Below, one piece after another: positions 11,825 to 23,744 of a stretch of DNA of 64,000 nucleotides. Source of the stretch: Magnaporthiopsis rhizophila. Taxonomy: Eukaryota > Ascomycota > Sordariomycetes > Magnaporthales > Magnaporthaceae. Position 1 is the stretch's first letter. Each line of letters starts with the position of its first letter. The notes below the pieces were generated by a model, which searched no databases, was not told the DNA's origin, and was given only the letters and a program-made list of their open reading frames with translations. Both the position numbers and the translations under genes were made by a program. Where the stretch lies: contig PYSS01000025.1 in NCBI GenBank assembly GCA_003049465.1, positions 1-64,000 of the forward strand, read 5' to 3'.

Positions 11825-13024
11825 TCATGGGGCTGGGATTGCGGCAACATCACAGATGCCAAACTCACGGGTCCAGTCCTCCGCCCGACGAAGTGTCTCC
11901 AGGCCGGGGGAGCCATGCGGCAAAGAGGTCCTCAGGCGCTCGTATACGCCGCGGCCGCCGCGGGGCAGTAGACCCGAAGCGGCCGCGGTGCGCAGGAAAG
12001 TCAACACGGACTCGTTGGCCCAGCGCAGTGACACGGCCAGCTCGGCCGCCTCGGCGACAACGGCCGCGGCGCGTTGCCGCCGCCCACTTCCCGATGTTTC
12101 CTGAACAACCGCCCCCGTCGCGTCCAAGGATTGAAGCAGCAACCACCACAAGAACGACCAACCGGACACGTCCGTGTGATGGCCAAAGGCCCACCGCTTT
12201 GTGCTGTCGAGTATCTCCACGAGTGCACCTTCATCATGATCATCGTCGTCCACATCATCCTCCTCCTCCCCACGGCGTGATGGTAATGACGACGGCGGTA
12301 GTAGTAGCGGGCCAACCAGGAATCTGGCGTGGCACCAGGCATAGTAGTTCCGTGGATGCCTCTCCGCCGACACCATGACCACGCGCCGCAGCGCGTCGTG
12401 CACGTCCGCGACGTCGGCAGCCCGAGGCAGCAGTAGTGACGACGACGAAGGCGAAGACCACTCGGAGCACCTCTGCACCAGCCACCGCCGGTGGCTCCAC
12501 AGCGTCGGCGACTTGGTGTGCCGGTGCAGCCGGCTCGTGAGCAGCGAGTCCACCAGCCTGAACTCGGCGCGGACCGCGTCAGCGAGAGCGCCCATGCTGC
12601 TCTTGGTAGCAAATCGCCGGACCAGGGCCCGCTTGCGCGTGTTGGCGGCCGTCAGGTGCTCCGGGTCCATCAGCAGCTGGACCGCAGTGGCAGCGAGGAT
12701 GTCTGTATCGTCAGCGGCGGCGTCTTGCTGCTGCTGCTGCCATGCCATTAACCGCATGCGCGCGATGATAAAGGCTCGGACTAGGGACGTTTTGGGCACT
12801 GCGATGGCGTTGCTGTCCTGGAGGACGTGGCAGCCTTGGGGAGTTGGATGGCTCCGCCCCAGGAGCTCGATCTCCAGCAGGCCGCTGTCACTGTTGCTTC
12901 CTCCTGTCCCCTCCTGGCATGACCGGGTGAGGGCACCAGAGATGGCCGTAAAAGCCGCGAGAGCCTCGGCCTCGTCGCTGGTCTGGAGGGATGCGGCTAC
13001 ACCTTTATCCAGAGCTCTCGACAT
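11825..13024 (-). CDS. PTAR1-like protein with prenyltransferase alpha-subunit repeats
   Basis: A 399-residue protein resembling PTAR1, a relative of the protein prenyltransferase alpha subunits. In animals PTAR1 is part of a geranylgeranyltransferase acting on the SNARE Ykt6; that role is inferred, not shown, here. Visible features are the helical repeat signatures SPTLWSHRRWLVQR, RNYYAWCHARFLV and a third WSFLWWLLLQSL segment, each with the W/H-R-W or Y-x-W pattern of PPTA repeats. Short Gln and Ser runs and an acidic insert separate the repeats. The ATG at 13022-13024 was chosen because the frame upstream lacks conservation and faces the divergent GET1. A GTGAGT near the 3' end (about 11870) could begin an intron, so the last 15 residues are uncertain. 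Confidence 0.78.
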   Translation of the reverse strand: MSRALDKGVAASLQTSDEAEALAAFTAISGALTRSCQEGTGGSNSDSGLLEIELLGRSHPTPQGCHVLQDSNAIAVPKTSLVRAFIIARMRLMAWQQQQQDAAADDTDILAATAVQLLMDPEHLTAANTRKRALVRRFATKSSMGALADAVRAEFRLVDSLLTSRLHRHTKSPTLWSHRRWLVQRCSEWSSPSSSSLLLPRAADVADVHDALRRVVMVSAERHPRNYYAWCHARFLVGPLLLPPSSLPSRRGEEEDDVDDDDHDEGALVEILDSTKRWAFGHHTDVSGWSFLWWLLLQSLDATGAVVQETSGSGRRQRAAAVVAEAAELAVSLRWANESVLTFLRTAAASGLLPRGGRGVYERLRTSLPHGSPGLETLRRAEDWTREFGICDVAAIPAP

Positions 13025-13310
13025 ATTCTTTCCCTTTTCCACGCTCGAGTGGCGTTTGTGTTGGAGTGGGTAGGTTTGGTCGTGGAATGGGCCGAGGCTG
13101 AATTGGCGGCGCCTCAGTGACGTGATCTCCGTCAGGGGCCCAAGCTCAGGCGAGGCCAGCCAGTTACAGAGAAACACCTTGCAAACTGCCCCTCACCTAC
13201 AAAACCGCCCGCCGCGACGGGTCAGGTCAACCGACCACCTTTCCGCAATTGACGACACGAAATCGCCACCATTCTGGTTTGGCATCGCGGTCACCGAGCG
13301 CACGCCCAAG
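13025..13310. promoter_or_regulatory. Divergent promoter between PTAR1-like gene and GET1
   Basis: Only 286 bases separate the two ATGs, which point away from each other, so both promoters and 5' untranslated regions must share this segment. No clear TATA box was seen. Confidence 0.6.
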
Positions 13311-14136
13311 ATGCCTTCATTAATGGTCGTCATCCTCGCCCTCGAGGTGGCGGTCGAGCTGATCAACAGCATAGGAGCTGCTGCCATCAACCGCGCGGTA
13401 TGCGCAAACACCCCCCAGCTTTGCCTTGCCCTCGGAAACCCATCGAGACGATATCTAACGAGCAGGAATTCAAAAACGCAGATCTGGGCGATAATCAACG
13501 CACTCCCAACAAAGATCTCGACCGAGTTCGCCGAGCAGCGCAAGCTCCAGGCCGAGTACCTCAAGGTCCGCAAGGATCTCGCCGCCACCAGCAGTCAGGA
13601 CGAGTTTGCGAAATGGGCCAAGCTGCGCCGGCAGCACGACAAGCTGTATGAGCAGCTGGAGAAGAAGAGTGCGTATCCCGGGACCTCCCCCTCAAGAAAG
13701 ACACCCCGTCGTCTGGCCATACATGCTCATTCACCTCTCTCCGACAGAATCGGTTCTCGATAGCAAAAAGACCAATTTCGACAGATACATCACGGCCGCG
13801 CGATGGATCGGCACACGAGGCCTCCAGTACTTCCTGCCCTTCTGGTTCGCCACGACACCCATGTTCTGGCTGCCGTACGGCTGGTTCCCCTACTACGCCG
13901 AGTGGATCATCTCGTTCCCGCGCGCGCCGCTGGGGAGCGTCAGCATCGCGTCGTGGCAGCTGGCCTGCACGGGCGTCATGGTACTGTTCAGGGACGCCAT
14001 CGTGGCCATCGTGGCCCAGGCCCAGACACCAGCGGCGGCGCCCCCGCAGAAAAAGAAGCAGGCCGTACCAGTGCCAGCCTCGTCTACAGGAGGAGGGACG
14101 GATGCAAAGACAGAGGAGACCAAGAAGGAACTCTAG
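13311..14136 (+). CDS. get1: Get1, receptor subunit for tail-anchored protein insertion, 3 exons
   Basis: A 220-residue ER membrane protein, homologue of yeast Get1 and mammalian WRB, which with Get2 receives Get3 carrying tail-anchored proteins. Exons are 13311-13397, 13482-13668 and 13748-14136; phases fit. The first transmembrane segment is at residues 1-25, followed by the cytosolic coiled coil that binds Get3, with the conserved SSQDEFAKWAKLRRQHDK motif. Two further hydrophobic segments follow, including LQYFLPFWFATTPMFWLP and the SVSIASWQLACTGVMVLF stretch. The C-terminus is basic and Ala/Pro-rich. The length matches filamentous-fungal Get1. It is divergent from the PTAR1-like gene. Confidence 0.95.
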
Positions 14137-14928
14137 GAGCATGTGCCTATGCCGCGTCCCCTAATATAGCGAATAGATTGAAATATGGATGCCATGCCAT
14201 CCGCGCAAGGCTTGTGTGTCTCGTTTCGTTTGTCTCTCAACCTTTGACGCAAAGTGAATCATGGCCCACGGAGGACTGACGCTCTGCAACACTACGTGAG
14301 ATGACTCTTGGCAGAGTACTTGGGCTCAATCTAGGCAAACATATTGACTGTGACGACCATTGTGCGAGAGGTCGCCAAAGCTTCGATAGTGCCAGGCTGC
14401 TAGGTAGGGAAATAATACAGTAAGTCGGCTCGCCGGCCAGAGATGCGACCATCGCGTGGCAGCGCAGGCTGGAGCTTTCCACGTGCTGAGACACGCCCTA
14501 CAAAGTCAATAGGGAGAAGGTCGCCGCATAGCAGCGTTGCGCGTGGCCGCTTGAGCAGGCGAGCGGGGTGGCCAGATGGAACGAACTTGGAAGCTTGTGA
14601 TAGAAGTTTTTGTCAGGAGCTCGTGTGGTTCTCGTGAAAAATTTATAGCCGCCCACCCAGAATCCTAACCCAGCCCGGCCCCACAGCGAGCGGGTACCTG
14701 GCGGCAGGCAAGCTGATAGGCCCCTTATCAACAATTGACCCCTGCATTTCACATGCCCCTGCTGTCCTGGCAAGCGGCTGGCGACACCAGCTTCCACGTC
14801 ACAGCCGCGCAGAGACCGGTTCTTTGTTCTACTTTCTAGTAGGTACAGGTTCAACGAATGCATCAGCTTCCGGGAAGCTTCTTTTGCTTTGTGCCGTCCG
14901 GGAAATACTCACACATCTCTCCGCAGCC
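14137..14928. other. Intergenic, GET1 3' side and next promoter
   Basis: About 0.8 kb between two plus-strand genes. No coding or RNA feature recognised. Confidence 0.5.
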
Positions 14929-16091
14929 ATGGTGACATTATCGTGGGGGACGTAAGTTGCATCTAGAGAACCCCTTTTGGACAGTTGAGTTGCTCTGGAC
15001 CCGCCAGCTCGTGGGAAAAAACGGATCGCTAACTAGGTCGACGCATCTGCGACGACAGTATCAAGTCCCTCCTCATAGTCTTTGGGCCCTTCTTCCTGCC
15101 CAAGATGTTAAGCCTCTACCGCCGCGTGCGCTACGCGCGTAACCAGCCCGACGCCCAGCCCATCCGGCCGCTGCTGCCCGGCGCCCTGCGCGCCCTCGTA
15201 CTGCTGGCGGCCGTGTCGATAGCCTTCCTCGTCAAGTCGCTCCCGATCCCCGGCCTCACGCCCGAGAACGTCTTCGTCCTCACCGATTCGCGCCTGCAGA
15301 TCCCGACCGACGTGCTCTTCAACCGGCTCGCCTCGCTGCGGCCCGACGGCGTGCTGACGGCGCGGGACGAGTCGCTGCGCGCGCGCTTCGTCAACCTCGA
15401 GTCGCGCCTGCTGTACCTGACCTTTGGCCCCGCCGCGCTCGCCGACTGCGCCTTTTGCAACTCGGACGAGCCAAACAGCTACCTCGTCTACGCCCTCGTC
15501 GACGTGCTGGCCCCGCACCTGCTCAACGTCGCCCTCCTCACCCTCGCCACATCCAAAAACCTCTCGGGCGGCGGCTGGCGCGGCAGGGCCCTACTGGCGT
15601 CGGCGGTGCTGACCGCAATCGACGTCTACGCCCTGATGGCGCACGACCACCAGGCCAACGCGCGCGCCCTGCGCCTGGCCGACCTCGACTTCTTTTACTG
15701 GCGCGCCCGCGCCGCCCGCCACGCCTGCCTCGCCCTGCTGGATGCCGCCGTCGCCGTCGTCACGTTCCTGTCGGCCACGCGTCGCGCCTTTGCGTCCCCG
15801 CGCCCGCTGGTCGAGCGCGTCGACGATGTCAACAGGAGCCTTGCGGCCGGCGCCCGCAGCAAGCTGGGCGCCGCCGCCATCGTCAAGAACACCGTCAGCA
15901 GGGACGCGGAGCTGATGAGGACGGCGCAGGCTTACTGGGCCCACGAGACCGCCGTCATGGGCGCCGCGCTTGAGGACAGGGAGGTGGTGGACGGCATCAG
16001 GGACGCGCTCGAAAGCAGGATCGATATGGGGGCCATCTCGGCTGACGCCGAGCGGTATGTAAAGGCCATGTTGGAGTCTTCGGGGGAGTAA
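14929..16091 (+). CDS. Conserved fungal multi-pass membrane protein, unknown function, 2 exons
   Basis: A 351-residue protein. Exon 1 is only 23 nt (14929-14951) and encodes MVTLSWG plus two bases; exon 2 is 15059-16091 and continues IKSLLIVFGPFFLPK. Adding exon 1 supplies an N-terminal hydrophobic segment missing if translation began at the later Met near 15105. Visible elements are a second hydrophobic segment (ALVLLAAVSIAFLV), a conserved block (DSRLQIPTDVLFNRL), a Cys pair in ADCAFCNSDEPNSY and two more hydrophobic stretches. I recall homologues across Pezizomycotina, sometimes labelled 'chorismate synthase protein'; nothing here resembles that enzyme, so I give no function. Confidence 0.82.
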
Positions 16092-18258
16092 GGGATACCG
16101 TTGGTTATACTCCGCTTTTACTTTTGTGTACCGTGTCATATAATAGCAAGAAATGATTGAATACCTGATGGTTTCTCGGTCGCACTTAAGGGTGTGCATG
16201 TAGTCGGGGGTGAGCAATAGTCTAGACTCGGGCATCGTGCACCGTACGGAACATATACCGAAAGTACCTCCGAATATCCCTGACGTTCTGAATAGAGGTG
16301 GTCAAAGGAGTGGAAAACCGTGTTTTATGCAAGGACCAGGATATATCAAACGCAATAGAGCGCCAGCCCTACCCAACGCCCGCGAAAGGTGTTAAAGCGG
16401 CCGCATGGAGCCCGGCAACAACTCCGTTGAATCACACGTTCTGGCCCTTGACACGGTCAACCTCAAGGATTACCATGTGATACAGAGCACGCGCATCTCT
16501 GGATGGCTGTGTAGTATCTTTGAAAATGACACGGCCGTACGTGGGCGGTGCTGAGGTCACCGGCTCTGACTGCCGAGCACCTTTCACCATGCTACTGGTA
16601 ACAGGTTGTGGGTGCTAATACGGGGAGATGAGTTGAAACTGCATGTATACACATATCCTAGGCAAGCAGATGTCTATGTTCCAAAGCCTACCGGATCATC
16701 AGCGAGCCTCATCAACTTGACGCCTTCTAGGCTCTTTCCAGATCGCCCGCAAAGTACAGTCAACAGACTGACCGGGACCAATCTCCCTGCTCGTCAGCTT
16801 GAAGCCAGCTGACATACAGCCTTTTGCAATTGACAGGCTTGTCAGCCGGCACGGTGAGTGCCTGGACCATGGAGGGTTGGGCAACAGAATCGAGGACGCC
16901 ACACCAGAGGATCGAGTTTACGGAGCGGGAAAAGGATAACTTGATTAGGTTAGAAAGTGAACCCTCAGAGACGACGGCCAGAGACTCGCTGCCGTCCATC
17001 CTTGCCGCGAGGCAGTTGGCTGGGGCAAACGCGGCGGCGATGCTGGACCGTATCGACCGTGCTCAAGAGTCTGCGTCACCACGCTGCCCTTAAACCGGCC
17101 GACTCAGAGTGCGGTTAATATTCCAGCCTTACTGTGTGGGTGGATAATCCTGAATAGCGTAAAGCCCGATCCAAGAGGCCTCACGATGCATGCAATGGAT
17201 ACCATGAGAAATTTAGTAGACCTTCACCTCGACTGGCCGCGTCAATGACGGTTAGGGGAGCTCCTAAAGACTGCATACTGCTGATATGATCGTTGCATTA
17301 ACCTATTATTCACATGAATAGACGTTTGATTCTGCTACTACCTATACAGGCGGGTTTGAACGGACGGGACTGATTGATACTGGGAATATCCGGAAACAGC
17401 AGTACGCGCTGGAGAACGGCTGCTCCCGAAAACATCTGTGTCGGTCGCGGCCGTTGCAAGCAAGGCTCCGTTGGGATATGATGGTCAACATGAGGACTGT
17501 ATTTCGAGCAGGTGAACGAGACCTCCAAAGAAGCTGGTGCCCGGATGTGCTACGACAGCCGTGGCGGGAGAAGGGAGAACCGTGCAGTTGGAAGCAAGGC
17601 ATCCTTTTTCTCAAAATATACTTATCGCACTTCCAACCCTGACATAAAAACCGATCACTGCGGGATGTGGTTCAGGATCTTGGAAAGACCGAGGAGTCTG
17701 AGGAAGATACAGTAGGCGCCCAAAACACCCAACGCCATCTCGATGGTCAAACACGAGGGAATGAACGAACTGGCAGAGATCGCACCAAACTGCGCGATAC
17801 AAGTCCCGGAGCGCCGTGTAATCGACCGTGGGAAACCGGATCGATCCCGACCGCCAAGGTGGTGTTTTTCCAACGGGTCCAGCTTTGGGATTATGGTAGA
17901 ATTTGGGAATAAGAACGAGATATCGATATAAGAGCCCCGCCCTTTGATCCTCGAGATTCGTGTCTATAAATCATAACTCGTGTCCGTGTAGGTGGAGGGA
18001 ACATGAATTGACTTTCGTACAGAGGCACCTATCGGTACAATTAACGTCTCAGGGGCAGGGTTGGCGGACGTGGGGGGCTTGGTGCAGCTTCACCGCCTAG
18101 AAAGTCGTGGCCTGGACCCCGGCGGCAGAATCCATAATTTTTTTTCCACTTGAGGTCATGCCGCCGCAATTCGGCGCGCGTTCCTTGCGATTGGTATTCA
18201 GACGACACCTAGCTAAAACTTCACGCAATCTTTCCATCTACTTTAATCCAGTTGAACC
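16092..18258. other. Intergenic 2.2 kb, no gene supported
   Basis: Short frames only. An 89-codon plus-strand frame at 16824-17093 has an acceptable amino acid mix but no motif and no neighbouring exon I could join, so it is not called. The promoter of the next gene should be in the last few hundred bases. Confidence 0.45.
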
Positions 18259-19624
18259 ATGGCCGTTGAGGTTTCCAAGAAGAAGGGCAGAGGTATGCTG
18301 GCTCCGTGCTGGATTCCAGAGTTCAAACCCTTGCGTGCTCCCCTGCTAACTATTTTTTTGTGCAGCTCTCCGAGCGAAGCCCAAGGCAGAAGAGGAGGTC
18401 GCGACCAAGGTCAAAGCCGTGGCGTCGCCTCAACCTACCAAGAGGAAAGGTCAGGAACCCCTCTACGCCCTGCATTGAGGACAACTCTCGTACTGACTCT
18501 TTTCTTGGTCGAAAATAGCTGCCGAGGATGCGTCTCCGGTAGCGTCAAAGAAGGCGAAGTCTGCCAAGGCTGCGCCGTCGGAGAAGAAGGTCAAGGGGAA
18601 GAAGGAGGCCGCCTCGGCCGTTGAAGAGGACGCACCTTCCAAGCCCAAAACGAAGAAGTCTTCTAAAAAGGCGCAGAAAGAGGAGGAACCCGTGGAGGAG
18701 CCCGCCGTCGACGAGGAGGCGGACGAGGGCGATGAGAAGGAGGAGCGGGCGCTTGCGCAGACGCTGGGATTCAGTGACGACGACGGCGACGACGGCCAGG
18801 AGGAGTCGACGTTCAAGCAGGGCGGTGACGTCGGCGTCATACCCAAGGTGTCCAACAAGACCAAGAAGAGCATCGAGGCGTCTGCGGGTGACGGGCCAAG
18901 GGTCATATACATCGGCCACATCCCCTACGGTTTCTTCGAGCACGAGATCAGACAGGTTCGTTGGTTCTGCGCCGCTTCTGGTACGGCTAGGCTTTCTCAC
19001 TGACCCGGTCTGCAGTATCTTACCCAGTTTGGCACGGTAACCAACCTCCGTCTGTCGCGCAACAAGAAGACGGGCGCCAGCAAGGGCTACGCCTTTGTCG
19101 AGTTCGCTGATGCCAGCACGGCGGCCATCGTGGCCAAGACCATGGACGCGTACCTCCTCTTCGGCCGCATCCTCAAGGTCAAGCTGGTGCCCAAGGACAG
19201 TCAGCACGAGAACTTGTTCAAAGGCGCCAACCGGCGCTTCAAAACGGTCCCCTGGACCAAGATGGCCGGCAGGGAGCTAGAAAAGCCAAAGGGCGAGGCG
19301 ACGTGGGAGGACAAGGTCAACCGTGAGTCTAGGAGACGCTCGGGCAGACTCGAGAAGCTTAAGGCCTCGATGGGGTACGAGTTCGATGCGCCGGCGCTCA
19401 AATCGGCATCGGCTGCCGTTGCGGATGCCAAGAAGGCGCTGGCGCTGGAGGGCAAGGATGAGTCCAAGGCCATCGAGGCACCCCCGGCTGTCGAGGAGTC
19501 TCCCGCGGCTGCTGAGCCCGAGCCTAAGATGGAGGCTGAGAAGACCAATGGCGTTTCTGCGAAGAAAGCCAAGGCGCCTGCAAAGGGAAAGAAGGGAGTC
19601 AAAGGCAAGAAGACCAAGTCATGA
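18259..19624 (+). CDS. nop15: Nucleolar RRM protein, Nop15/NIFK type, 4 exons
   Basis: A 387-residue ribosome-biogenesis factor resembling yeast Nop15 and human NIFK, needed for 60S pre-ribosome maturation. Exons: 18259-18292, 18366-18449, 18519-18955, 19016-19624. The N-terminal 165 residues are Lys- and Glu-rich with nuclear/nucleolar-type basic clusters. A single RNA recognition motif spans about 168-245, with RNP2 VIYIGHIP and RNP1 KGYAFVEF. After it comes the conserved FKGANRRFKTVPWTKMAGREL block typical of this family. The C-terminal tail is Ala/Glu/Lys-rich and again basic. The third intron splits the RRM. The tails are longer than in yeast Nop15, as is usual in filamentous fungi. Confidence 0.9.
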
Positions 19625-20916
19625 GGTAGTGGAGGGTACATGTGAGCCTGGGAATCTATCATGGAGTTACACGTCTTGTGATGGATCATACGTATTACGA
19701 CGAATGAAAGCGGTCTTCCGGACTATAATCGGGACATGGCATGTATATAATAGCATCGTGATCCTCCACACATGGTAGCAATGGAAAAGGGGTGTGTGCA
19801 CATAGCGAATCTGACACGCCAAAACAAGTCTTTGGGAGACTCGGGCAAAAAGAGCCAGGATTATTAAAGTGCGGGACAATTCGTCTACTTCAGGCCTGTT
19901 GCGAATAGGGCCATTGGATACGGACAAGAAATGCATCTGCCGACGGCCTGTTCTAGACGGAATGTCTTGTAGCCTGAAGGGTAAAATATGTGAGGAGAGA
20001 AAGGACAAAAAAAGACGTCGAAGCGAAAGGCCCACCCGAAGCCGCGATGAAATCCCAGCGCGAGAGAGTGGGCCTGGTCACGTGACTTGATTGGGCCAAA
20101 TTCATGGAGCCTCAACTCAATTGCCCCGCCCTTGTCCTGGTCATGGCAGAAACACCACCCGGGATGACGAAGGTGAAATACGAGGTGCCTTGCAGGATGG
20201 CATGTGTCCAGAAAAAAGGAGACTTTGTCGTCCTCGCGGGTGGGCGTTTGGTTTGGGTTGGTTTCGAGGCTGACGGCCCAAGTCCCCGGGTCGGCTCGAA
20301 ACAATTTGGATGTCTGCAGTGTTCTTGGCGAGGTTTCCTTTCGGTATTTATCCAGCGAGGGTAGGCAGCAAAATGGTGTAAATGGCTTTCCATCTATACT
20401 GATACTGTAAGGCGATAATTGCACACATTGGCTCATATCCTCAGGGCTGTCAAATTGCCCCTTCGCCAACGGGCAGCTGACCATTACCAAAACTCCATCC
20501 AGCCTTGTTGAACCTTTAAGGCTGGGCGGCGCATTTTGACCTGTTTCTGTAGGGTTTGATGTGTCCAACTGTCCCTAATCAGCGCCCTGGGTCGCTGCTT
20601 TTGACAGCGCATTTCAATTGCCAGCCCTTTCTGAGGAGGAAGAATCGCAGCGCCGCTTACGTGGGGAAGCGGCATTGAACCTGGGCCCGTTTCAACGCAG
20701 CACAGACTGCATCCAAGGCTCGGCAGCCCTGCGTTTCCGCCAACCGCCCTTGCAGCCGAGTCTAGACCACCAAACGCGGGCTAAATCCATGAGCAACTGC
20801 AACCAGGGAACGCAGACGACCTCCGTTCTGTGCGCTCCTGGTCTCTTGCGCTCTCCCATCTGCCGCAGCCGACGTGCCACAACCAATTCCAATGCCGCTC
20901 GCTCCATCCATTGACC
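19625..20916. other. Intergenic 1.3 kb between NOP15 and RUD3
   Basis: A minus-strand frame at 19885-20568 (227 codons) is open but has no recognisable motif and lies over the likely RUD3 promoter. I treat it as chance. No RNA gene or repeat seen. Confidence 0.45.
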
Positions 20917-23121
20917 ATGTCATCCGCCGCCGCGACCAACGACCCGACCCAGCAATCCGCAGCCTCTCAAGGTCCGTCGCTCCGCTCCCCTTGTTCCTCG
21001 TTTCTAGTCGGTGCGAAAGGAGGTGGCCGGGTAGAGTCGCGTCAAGGACCACGACACGGCCCACCGCCAGAGCCATTGTCTAGTTGGCTGCCGAGCTGCT
21101 GCCCGTCCCAATGTCCATCAGCCAGGGGCGCGGTGGACTCGACCACAGCCGACACGTGGCAGACCCCTGGGGACCTGACTGACTGACCCTGCCCGGAGTA
21201 TACCCTACAGCCTCCAGGAAGAAAGGCAACAAAAAGAAGAAGGCCAGCAAACCGAGGCCGGTGGACCCCAGCCAACAAGATGACGGGTGCATTAATGAGG
21301 AATTATCTGACGACGACGCCCCGGCAGTGGTATGTAGCGAAGCCCCTCAGGCCTGCCAGCCTCGCCTCGCCCCACCGCAAGCTGCGTTAGCTGAGCTGTC
21401 TTCTGACCACAAGTGCCCTGTCTATGCTCCGCAGAAATCGCCAGTTCCAGCCTACGACGAGGACGCCGATGAACCGCCGTCACCATCATCAGAGGCCCCA
21501 GCAAAGCGAGACGGGGGCGCGAACGGCCACGCGCAGGCGGGGGGTTCCGCCAACGGCCACAAGAAGCCGCAAGCACCACCACAACCAGCAAATACCAAGA
21601 CGCAGCCGCCACAACCACCGACACCGACACCGACGTCGACTACCTCAAGCGGCGGCGGCAGCCACGGCGGTGAGGCGGGCGCCAAGTTCGACGCCATGAC
21701 GCAGGAGCGGGATGCCCTCCGGGCCGAGGTGGAGCAGCTGCGGCAGGAGCTCGAGACGATCCGGGAGTCGCACTCGACCGAGACGGCGCAGCTGCGGTCC
21801 GAGCTCGAGGAGTCGGAGGCGGCGCGGGACCGGGCCGAGGACCAGTACCAGAACCTGCTGGGCCGCGTCGAGAAGATTAAGACGACGCTGGGCGACCGCC
21901 TGAAACGCGACAAGGAGGAGCTGGCCGAGGCCAAGGACCGGGTGGATGAGCTCGAGTCGCAGTCCGAGGCCCTCACCCGGCGGGCAGAGGAAGCCGAGGC
22001 CGAGGCGGCGCGTCTACGCGAGGAGGCGCAGGACCAAGGGCGCGAGCTGGCGTCGCTGCGCAGCCGCAACAACCTGTCGCAGCAGAACTGGCTCAAGGAG
22101 AAGGACGACATGGCACGGCAGCTGGCCAGCTACAAGGCCGAGCTGGACCGGACCAGCAGCGCCATGGGCGAGTGGGAGGTCATCGCCATGGAGCAGAAGT
22201 CGGTGCGCGACAGCCTGGGCGATAAGGCGGCTGAGCTCGAGGCCGAGTGCGACAGCCTGCGCGAGGAGCGCGACCGCGCCGCCGAGGAGCGCGACTCCCA
22301 GGCCCGCGTCATCGACCAGCTGCAGCGCGCGCTCGCCGAGCTGCAGGAGGCCCGCCGCCGCGAGCTGCGCGAGATCGTCGAGGCGTCCGAGAGCCAGCTC
22401 GAAGACGCCAAGAAGGCCGCGCGCGAGGCCGAGGCCAACGCCGCCGCCGCCGTTGCTGAGCGTGCGCGCCTGGCCGGCGAGCTGGAGCGGACGGCGCCGT
22501 TCGAGAAGGAGGTCAAAGAGAAGAACCTACTTATAGGGAAGCTGCGCCACGAGGCCATCGTGCTCAACGACCACCTGACCAAGGCGCTCAAGTACATCAA
22601 GAAGAACAAGCCGGAAGAGAACGTCGACAGGTTGGTAACTCCCTTTTCCTGCCGTCTTGTATGGTAGCTACCTAGGTACCTAGGTAACTGACAACAACCC
22701 AACCAATCACAGGCAAGTCGTCACGAATCTGTTCTTGCAGTTCCTGTCACTCGACCGGTCAGACCCCAAGAAGTTCCAGGTCCTCCAGGTGATCGCCGGC
22801 ATGCTCAACTGGACCGAGGAGCAGAAGGAGCAGGCCGGGCTGGCGCGGCCGGGCACGTCCAGCAGCAGCCTGCGGCTCCCGGCCTCGCCCTTCCACCGCA
22901 CCCCGAGCACGCCCTCGCTCAACACCGAGTTCTTTGCCGAGTCGTCGGGCCAGGCCTCCAAGGAGAGCCTGGCCGACCTCTGGGCCGGGTTCCTCGAGCG
23001 CAGCGTCGAGGAGGCCGCCGTCTCGGGCGCCATCGCCGGCATCTCTTCTCGGAAGGGCAGCATGTCCAGCAACGCCACGGGGACGACGAGACCGGACACG
23101 AGGGGAGGGGGAGTGGTTTGA
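20917..23121 (+). CDS. rud3: Rud3-like cis-Golgi golgin with GRAB domain, 4 exons
   Basis: A 592-residue coiled-coil tether of the cis-Golgi, homologue of yeast Rud3 and animal GMAP-210. Exons: 20917-20971, 21211-21329, 21435-22630, 22713-23121. The second intron (105 nt) is a multiple of three without a stop, so it could be retained; splicing is favoured by its GTATGT donor and GCAG acceptor. Residues after about 150 form a long heptad-rich coiled coil. Near the C-terminus the block KNLLIGKLRHEAIVLNDHL, then KALKYIKKNKPEENVDRQ and FLQFLSLDRSDPKKFQVLQ, is the GRAB (GRIP-related Arf-binding) domain, which binds Arf1-GTP. The ATG at 20917 gives a short N-terminus followed by a Lys-rich stretch. 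Confidence 0.9.
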
Positions 23122-23191
23122 ATGGGGGATGAAACTGGGCGTTGTTGATTTATGATGGAATTATGGCCAATCGAGCGCTGTACCGCCCACT

Positions 23192-23192
<1 letters not shown>

Positions 23193-23245
<53 letters not shown>

Positions 23246-23269
23246 NNTTTTTTTTTTTTTTTTTTTTTT
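23193..23269. repeat. Poly-T tract containing a two-base N gap
   Basis: An almost uninterrupted run of T interrupted by one G and NN at 23246-23247, followed by a TTTTC-type stretch to about 23290. It lies just downstream of RUD3. The N bases mark unresolved sequence, so the true length is unknown. Confidence 0.95.
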
Positions 23270-23544
23270 CTTTTCTTTTCTTTTCTTTTTTGGGCATTTG
23301 CCTGGTGAGGGCGTTTTTTTTTTCTTCCCCCCTCTCTTTTACACGTTGTGGTATCCTCTTGTGATGATATGGACAACGGGGGCCATGATTAGAGAAAGAA
23401 ACAAACGAAACGGAAAGCAAAGATCGTTGTTCCGCATATCCTCGAAAGATCTAGACTTACTTAGCCCCGTTCTTTTCTTTTTGCTTTTCTTTTTCCTCTG
23501 CTACTATTTCTTGTACTTGCATATTCTATATCATCCGGAGGGGC

Positions 23545-23548
<4 letters not shown>

Positions 23549-23574
<26 letters not shown>
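23549..23574. repeat. Second poly-T tract
   Basis: A run of about two dozen T, roughly 280 bases beyond the first tract. On the minus strand both read as poly-A. The segment between them has no reading frame of note. Confidence 0.9.
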
Positions 23575-23575
<1 letters not shown>

Positions 23576-23744
23576 CTCTTTTTCTGCATGGGCTTTGGTT
23601 GTTGTCATTAGGCGTGATTTTGTCCAAATACAGCAGAGCATAGATGTCGATTTTATCTTGGGGGTCGTTTCGTTTTATATACTACGTGGACTGGTTTACT
23701 CTTCGGGCCAGTGAAACAAGGTTGACTTCATTCACAATTGAGCC

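Noticed and set aside
19885..20568. 227-codon minus-strand frame between NOP15 and RUD3
   Set aside because: No motif or biased domain content, and it lies across the expected RUD3 promoter; chance openness in moderate-GC DNA is adequate.
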